A stretch of DNA of 64,000 bases from Talpa occidentalis. Taxonomy: Eukaryota; Chordata; Mammalia; Eulipotyphla; Talpidae. The stretch spans positions 71,903,106 to 71,967,105 of the forward strand of contig NW_023601104.1 of the NCBI RefSeq assembly GCF_014898055.3, written 5' to 3'. This document shows positions 58,270-64,000 of the stretch, piece by piece. The notes under the pieces are model-generated. The model was not told where the DNA came from, did no database searches, and saw nothing but the letters and a program-made list of their open reading frames with translations. Each line of letters starts with the position of its first letter. Within the stretch, counting starts at the first letter, position 1. Made by a program: the position numbers and the translations under genes.

Positions 58270-60480
58270 ACTTGTAGGCAGACAAACTGTTAAACAGGAG
58301 AAAAATTTTCCAAGTAGAAAAATTGCTTTAGCTCCTGGGCATGCTTGGACCCCATTCAATGTCAATGAGGTCCACAAAGAGTGACCCTCGGAATGTAGCT
58401 TTTAGAAAGAAATCTCCCCAATAGTGTGTGTGTGTGAGTGGGTGGTAACTAATCCTTTGAGGCTGTGACCTGGTCTGTTTAATCCATTTGGGACTTGGGC
58501 CTTTTCCATTTAGCCTCTCCATAGGAGTCAGCTGACCCCAGGTCTGATCTGGGAAAGGTCTGAGGCCATAAGTCCCTGCCCTGTTGTTCCAGTCAGATGG
58601 GGTGCTCCTGACTTTGCAATGTGATGTGAAAGGCACCAGCATCCCACAGAGCTGAGGAGTAAGGGCCTGCGCTGAGTTTGGGTCTTTTTCTTTGTGCTTG
58701 GATGACATGATGTTACCCTGCTGACTGGCTCTGCAGAAAGGCCCAGCTGACTAATTTTAAAGGCTCTTTTGAGGAGGGAGGAAAAAGTGGCAGTGCTGTA
58801 TTTCTCAAGGGGCTCTCTAAGATACTCCTTTTACAAAGATGGTCCTGTTAACCCTCCTGGTCTTGTACCTAGTGGGAAGGGGGTGATGGAGGGCAGGTGA
58901 AGGCTGAACTGGCTCCAGTGCTGCCTCTGTGTCCTCATTTGCAAAATAAGAGGCTCATGTAGAGGACCTCGGAGGGCCAGACTCCTTGCCCCCAGCTGAC
59001 AGGTGCAGTGGCAAAAGTGCTGGCTTGACAGGGGCCTGCTGTGCTGGCGTGGAGGCTGACTTTGAGCTCAGAAGCACCTATGGGTTCCCCTTCGTGATCC
59101 ATGAGGGTCCCTGCCTTTATGTTACTTGGAGTCTAGGGTAGGGGGTCTCAGATTAGTTACAGTCTCACATAGTGGCTGCTACAGTGGGGGTACCCTAGAG
59201 TGCTGTAAGATTATGTCTAAGGTCCCCCATGTTTGGTTCCTGGGGAGTTTCTAGAGTGGGGGTGACTTCTAATCTGAGACCTGAGGATTGGGTATAAGAG
59301 ACACAAATTGGGATGGTATGGCACTGAGAGGAAGGGGAGGAAATTGTGTCCTGAGACAGTGTTTGCAAAAGCCAGAGCTCAGGGTGCTGAGACAGAGGGG
59401 CAGAGGCACGGAAAGCCCAGACGCAAATTCAAGGGTACTGGTGATGGCATCTTCTACTTCCTTCTGGTCGCTCTGGCCTGTGGTCTAGTAGCTTCTAAGC
59501 CCCAGAACTTGGAATAGAAGGCTTTGGTCAGGGGAGGAGAGAAGGGTGCATAGGAACTTGTTTCCTGTGAAAGTAGCAACCAAATAGCTCCTGGAAAGTG
59601 GTGTCGGTGAGTCCTGGCTGTCTGGGGTGGGGTGAACATCCCTGTTCTTCCCAAAGGCCACAGCCCCTCCCATGACTTGCTATTGCAGCCTGTGAGCTGA
59701 ACCATCTGCTCTGGGAATAAAGTCCACCTCAGACTGTGTTTGCCTCACCTGGGAGCAGTTTCCTGCTTGTTACTAATCTAGCTGTGCTGAGGGGTGCCTG
59801 GGCACACTCACCATGGCTCAGCTCTGGGGAATTTCCTGTGTCCTGGGAACCACAGTCAGGTGCTTGTGCCCGGGGGTGGGGGCAGGGGCAGAGGCGGGGA
59901 GTAGCGTGGGCTCTCCCTTTGCACCATCTCTTCTGCCTTCCCTCTCATTTCAGGTTCATGGTGAAGCCAGGGGTGACCCAGAGATTTTGCAATCCCAAGG
60001 GGGAGTATTACCTGCTGGCGTGTGTGCTGTCTTAGCCTCTAAGGGCCAGAGCTCACCTGTCCTTGTTTGGTGACCCTAGTGCAGGCTCCAACATGCAGGT
60101 GTTTGGAAAGCGCTTTTGACAACTCCCATTCTCTTCACTGTATTACTAGTTGATGGAGCCCGACTTGCCCTGTGCCAGGCACCGTGCTCAGAAGTGTGCC
60201 TCTAGCAGACCACACAGCCTTGGCAAGGATGGTGGGAACTACGGCCCTGAGCCCCTGACTGCTTCCCCCCCGCAGTGGGGCTGCGCTTGAGTTTCCAACA
60301 GAAGGTGCCCCTGACCACGTGCTGGCAGAGATGTTCCCTCTGCTTTTCTGGGGGCTCCAGTTTCTGAGCCCTTCATTGTCTTGGATGTGGTCTGGGAACG
60401 ACAGAGCAGGGAAGGAAGGTTCCTTGGGCAATCTTGTTGATGCTCATGGACTTGGAGGGAAGGGATCACCTTGGGATTCA
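58270..60480. other. Intron 1; MIR-like scrap near 60140-60195
   Basis: tgtgccaggcaccgtgctca near 60171 is a MIR piece in reverse. The rest is unique-looking intron. Confidence 0.45.
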
Positions 60481-60481
60481 G

Positions 60482-60625
60482 AGTCATTCTTCATTGTGGG
60501 AAAATATACATAATGAAAATTTACATGTGAACCGTGTTTAGGGGTGTGGCTCAGTGTCTTTGGTACCGTTCACGCTGTACAACCAGCACCACCATCCATC
60601 AATATTTTCTTGCAAAACAGTAACT
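60482..60625 (-). mobile_element. LINE-1 3' fragment, antisense, close to exon 2
   Basis: gggaaaatatacataatgaa, gtgtttaggggtgtggctca and acaaccagcaccaccatcca match an L1M 3' pattern in reverse. It ends about 90 bp before the exon 2 acceptor. Confidence 0.7.
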
Positions 60626-60715
60626 ACCGCTTGCCGCCTCCCCTAGTGCCTGCCAGCCGCCCTTCTGCTTTCTGAGAGGATTCAGAGGTTTGACCCTTTG
60701 TCCATTCTGTCACAG

Positions 60716-61102
60716 AATCTCCCCGCGGTGCCCCTGCCAGGCAGCGATGCCAGGATGCCCGTCTCTGCCTCCCCCTGCCAAAACGGCAGCCAGGAGCGGC
60801 CGGTGAGCCTGACCTCCTCCACTTCTTCATCTGGCTCCTCCCGAGACAGCCACAGTGCCATGGAGGAACCCAGCTGCTCTGAGCCTTTGGCGGAGAACGG
60901 GGGAGGCTCTCCCCGGAACCGGCACCCCCCCAACAGCAACAACAACTCCAGCAGCTGGCTGAACATGAGGGGTCCCCTCTCCCCCTTCAATGGCCGGGGG
61001 GCAGCAGGACCCACGCACAAGCTGAGCTACCTGGGCCGAGTGGTGCGGGAAATCGTGGAGACGGAGCGCATGTACGTGCAGGACCTGCACAGCATCGTGG
61101 AG
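60716..61102 (+). CDS. PLEKHG3: PLEKHG3 exon 2 (first coding exon)
   Basis: The acceptor is a pyrimidine-rich tract ending cacag at 60711-60715, and the donor is GAG/GTGAGG at 61103. The exon holds 39 nt of 5' UTR, then the ATG at 60755 and residues 1-116, ending in phase 0. It encodes the Ser-rich N-terminal tail ([11 protein letters not shown] at 20-30, [10 protein letters not shown] at 61-70) and the first helix of the DH domain. An out-of-frame ATG lies 8 nt upstream at 60747. The 39 nt before the ATG are open in the coding frame, so a longer N-terminus is possible if an upstream coding exon is spliced in. Confidence 0.93.
60747..60803 (+). promoter_or_regulatory. Upstream out-of-frame ATG overlapping the PLEKHG3 start
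   Basis: The ATG at 60747 opens a 19-codon frame ([19 protein letters not shown], then TGA) that overlaps the main start at 60755. Both ATGs have a purine at -3. If exon 1 is non-coding, this is the nearer ATG to the cap in exon 2. Confidence 0.5.
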
Positions 61103-64000
61103 GTGAGGCCCGCCCTGCTGGGGCCTCCAAGCTCAGGTGGTCAGGGGCCTGCCCATCTCTTCCCGGGGCTGACCTCTGGCCTCCAGTCGCCCAGCTCTCT
61201 CGCATAAACCTGCTTCAGCCCTGGAAGGACAGTTCCCCTGACACCTTTGTGTCGGATGGTCGACTGCCCTTGCAATCGTGGGGAGACCTTCGTCTCCTGC
61301 CTTCCCTGAGGCTGTGGAGGAACCACACTTCCTGTGTCTCTGGGTCAGATCAATAGCTTGGGCACAGGGAAGGCAATGTGAAGATGGAGGCAGAGTCTCT
61401 CGGTTAGAAGGCCAAAGTCTAATCGAGATGTCAGCAGGATCGGTTGCTTCTGGAAGCTCTCAGTGGGAGGGTGCGTTCATGCCTCTCCTTGCTTCTGGTG
61501 CTTGCTGGCCAGCCTTGGCTGTGGGTGCATCGCCCCGATCTGCCTCCCTCTTCACAGTGCCTGCTGTGTCTCTGTGTACTCTCAGAAGGACACCAGTCAT
61601 TGGACTTGGGACCGACCCTAATCCACTTTGATGTGGTCTCAAGAGCTCTAAGTGTTTACATCTGTGAAGATCCGCTTTCTAAAAAAGGTCATGCGCTGTG
61701 GTTCCCAGTGGACATTCATGGGGGGGGCTCTACCCAACCCAGTGCAGTAGGTGGTATCATCTCTTTGCTGTAAAAAGCAGTGCAGGAAAAAAGATGTGGC
61801 TCGAGGAGGTGGGGGGCCACGGCGTCATGTCATGCAGGGCGGGAGGTGGGGTCTGGGCTGAGAGCCTGTCTCCGCGCAGGACTACCTCTTGAAGATCATT
61901 GACACGCCTGGACTGCTGAAGCCAGAACAAGTTAGCGCCCTCTTTGGGAACATAGAAAGCATCTATGCACTGAACAGGTATGTGCGTGGGCCCGACGTGC
62001 TGCATTGCTGCCTGTGAGGCCCATCGTGGAGCCAGGCAGGTGCTGTGGATGTCCCTGGTCTCGCGCACTATGACGTGTGGGTCCAGGGCCTGCTCTCTGA
62101 GGGTGGAAAGGATTTCCACCCCTGTGCAGTGGGTCAGTTAGCTGCCTGCCGGATGGGGGGTGGGGGTGGGGCACCAGCTGGGGCCATGTGTCCCGGGGCT
62201 GATGTCCTTCTGCCACTCGTGGGCAATAATGCGAGGCCGTGTGCGTGTTGGGGCCACTCTGGGCCAGTGCCCCCTCAGAGGACCGCTGGACCCTTGCACG
62301 TGATGTTCTTCCCTCTGGGTTGCCCCTTTGTCCCTCTTGACTTCTCCACTTGCACATCTCTTAATTTCTTCTCCGCCTTTCCATTGACCCCAGGGGACGT
62401 CAGGGCTCCTCAGAGGGGATCCGACCTAGTAGGGGAATGCATAGGCCAGGCAAGAGGTGGTGGAGGAGGCTGAGCAACGCCTGGCGAGGCTCAGAGCAGA
62501 ATTGCTCCTCGAGGGCCAGAGTGTACTGACCCTGGACCGCAGACTCCCCACGGAGTGGTGCTGACCTGGAGGAGCAGAATTTGAGGGGGTAGTGCCGACA
62601 GGATAGGACAGAGCTTATCCCAGCCCCTTAAAATGGGCAGAGGGACTTCCTGTCCCGGCTGTGCTCAATGAAGATGTTGGAGGGGGGGGGCAGGTAGGCT
62701 TAGGCAGGATGGGGTGGAGGTCTGGGAAAAGAGGAGGAGCAGGGGGGCACTGTTTCTAGGGTTTCCTATAGTGCCCCAGCTAAGGATGAGGTGTGCTGGG
62801 ACTCCTCTCTCCCCCACATTCTTCTGAATTGGGGGCCTTGTTTCCTTTTGAGTCCTCACTCTCTTCTTCTCCCCTTAATCTCTGCTTTTGTGTGTTTGAC
62901 TCCTGCCCACAGAGGAGCCGTGTCCCCTCCCGAGGTGGGTACTGGTGTCCCCCCTCCTTCTCTTGCTTGCCCAGCACGTGGGCCTCCTCTGCTCCCTGTC
63001 TTTCTGTGGTTGCTGCCGTGTGCAGGGCTCACGCTGAGGGTGGAAGCCGACCCTAGCATGACACCAGGGCTGCTGTGTGTCTGGGCACCAGGAAGCGGGG
63101 ACAGGGGCGTGTTGGTGGCTGTGGAAGCTTCAGGCAGTCCGGGGTCTGACCGCCACTCTCCCCTACCCAGCCAGTTACTCAGAGATCTGGACAGCTGCAA
63201 CAGCGACCCCGTGGCTGTGGCCCACTGCTTTGTCGAAAGGGTAAGAAGGGCTGAGTTCTTGCTCCTTGTCTTCCCTCGTTGGAGACTCAGAGAGACAGGA
63301 ACCCCCAGCTTAAGAGGACTTCTGGGTCCTGGGGACCTTGCCTTGAAAGGGAATGGGGTCTGGGATGGAGTGAGGGGCTGCAGGCAGGGGGCATGTCCTG
63401 CACAGACGGGTAGGAGATGGATCTGCAGGCACGTGGGAAGGTGGGTGTGGGCAGAGTGTGTTCTGGGGTGGGGAGCCTGAGGTTGGTACCCCAGGATCAC
63501 AGTCACATGGGGGTCTCCTGACAGCACTTTTTGGTCTCTCCTTAGAGCCAAGAGTTTGATATCTACACCCAGTATTGCAATAACTACCCTAAGTGAGTAA
63601 CTGGATGGAGGGGAGGCAGAGCCACTGGCTGAGTTCGGAGATCCCACTTTCCCAGCCAGGTCTCCCCAGGTGCTGACAGGCCCTTGTCCCCTCCCAGCTC
63701 AGTGGCTGCCCTGACGGAGTGCATGCGGGACAAACAGCAGGCCAAGTTCTTCCGGGACCGCCAGGAGCTGCTGCAGCACTCACTGCCGTTGGGGTCCTAC
63801 CTGCTAAAGCCTGTGCAGCGCATCCTCAAGTACCACCTGCTGCTCCAGGTAACCCAAGGTCATGCCAAGTTGGTGGGGGTGTGGGGGTCAGGCCAGGGCT
63901 GTTAAGTTCCTGTCTCCTGCATAGGAAATCGCCAAACATTTTGATGAAGAAGAGGAGGGCTTCGAGGTGGTAGAAGATGCCATCGACACCATGACCTGTG
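60755..64000 (+). CDS. PLEKHG3: PLEKHG3, 5' part of coding region (exons 2-7, partial at window edge)
   Basis: This is a Rho-family guanine nucleotide exchange factor. PLEKHG3 is known to act on Rac1/Cdc42 and to associate with actin at the leading edge of migrating cells. Coding blocks are 60755-61102, 61880-61977, 63171-63240, 63546-63592, 63698-63848 and 63925-64000, all with GT-AG borders and matching phases, giving 263 residues without a stop. Residues 1-90 are low-complexity and Ser/Asn-rich. The DH domain starts near residue 93 with [19 protein letters not shown] (conserved region 1). The DH core motif [15 protein letters not shown] lies at 223-237. The human protein is about 1,219 residues, so the rest of DH, the PH domain and the C-terminus are outside the window. 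The start ATG at 60755 gives MPVSAS, as in the known protein. Identification rests on remembered similarity across all exons and is strong. The paralogues PLEKHG1 and PLEKHG2 fit the N-terminus poorly. Confidence 0.95.
61880..61977 (+). CDS. PLEKHG3: PLEKHG3 exon 3 (DH domain)
   Basis: 98-nt exon between a gcgcag acceptor and the donor AACAG/GTATGT. It encodes residues 117-148 ([20 protein letters not shown] and following) and two bases of Ser149, so it ends in phase 2. The content matches the DH region after the first conserved helix. Confidence 0.93.
63171..63240 (+). CDS. PLEKHG3: PLEKHG3 exon 4 (DH domain)
   Basis: 70-nt exon with acceptor ccctacccag and donor AAAGG/GTAAGA. Its first base completes Ser149, then it encodes residues 150-172 ([20 protein letters not shown] and following), restoring phase 0. 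The phase match with exon 3 supports both borders. Intron 3 (61978-63170) is GC-rich with no coding signal of its own. Confidence 0.93.
63546..63592 (+). CDS. PLEKHG3: PLEKHG3 exon 5 (47-nt micro-exon-like, DH domain)
   Basis: Short 47-nt exon with acceptor tctccttag and donor CCTAA/GTGAGT. It encodes [15 protein letters not shown] (residues 173-187) plus two bases of Asn188. Its phase fits exons 4 and 6 exactly. It is too short to stand out as an open frame and is found by splice borders and homology. Confidence 0.92.
63698..63848 (+). CDS. PLEKHG3: PLEKHG3 exon 6 (DH core motif)
   Basis: 151-nt exon with acceptor cccctcccag and donor CTCCAG/GTAACC. It completes Asn188 and encodes residues 189-238. 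It carries the DH conserved region [15 protein letters not shown] (223-237), the helix that packs on the GTPase switch regions in Dbl-family exchange factors. Confidence 0.95.
63925..64000 (+). CDS. PLEKHG3: PLEKHG3 exon 7, cut by the window end
   Basis: The acceptor is ctgcatag at 63917-63924. The visible 76 nt encode residues 239-263 ([20 protein letters not shown] and following). The open frame runs off the window. The acidic DEEEEG stretch is one residue different from the human DEEEDG I recall. Confidence 0.92.

Noticed and set aside
62791..63480. 229-codon forward frame overlapping exon 4 of PLEKHG3
   Set aside because: It runs through introns in a frame that continues past both splice borders. 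Exon structure and homology explain the region.

Overview
This is mammalian nuclear DNA. It has GT-AG introns, a CpG-island promoter and layered interspersed repeats (LINE-1, L2, MIR, MER5, MaLR LTRs), with no operons or dense coding. The only intact gene I can name is the 5' part of PLEKHG3, a Rho-family guanine nucleotide exchange factor, on the + strand. A candidate non-coding first exon lies in a dense CpG island near 35 kb and is followed by an intron of about 25 kb. Coding exons run from 60755 to the window edge and give the first 263 residues: the serine-rich N-terminus and the first part of the DH catalytic domain. The rest of DH, the PH domain and the long C-terminus lie beyond the window.

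The host lineage is suggested by 23 copies of a tRNA-derived SINE with Pol III A and B boxes in its head. The head resembles the CHR-type SINE heads of Cetartiodactyla, but the body is not the whale, ruminant (Bov-tA/ART2) or pig (PRE-1) type. A camelid (Vic-1-like SINE) is my best guess from memory. A bat lineage with its own tRNA-SINE is the main alternative.

Layout: 1-33 kb is intergenic repeat-rich DNA. It holds a processed ATP6V1G1 (V-ATPase G subunit) pseudogene at 5424-6650 that was later split by a SINE. From 32.8 to 33.4 kb there is an endogenous-retrovirus LTR with a tRNA-Lys-like primer-binding site and a second copy of the LTR end. Two CpG islands (33.56-33.86 and 34.89-35.90 kb) mark the promoter region. 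From 35.4 to 60.7 kb is PLEKHG3 intron 1, with an AT-rich antisense LINE-1 block at 42.3-47.6 kb and a possible alternative first exon at about 49.5-49.7 kb. From 60.7 to 64.0 kb are exons 2-7.

No new multi-gene system is visible. The least explained items are a possible phase-compatible alternative first coding exon of PLEKHG3, a retroposed sequence of unknown origin with a perfect 16-bp target-site duplication (57.9-58.25 kb), a near-identical pair of unidentified repeats 18 kb apart, a tandem SINE with three copies of one target site, two head-only SINEs ending at nearly the same point, and two back-to-back perfect hairpins. All calls come from reading the sequence without database searches.
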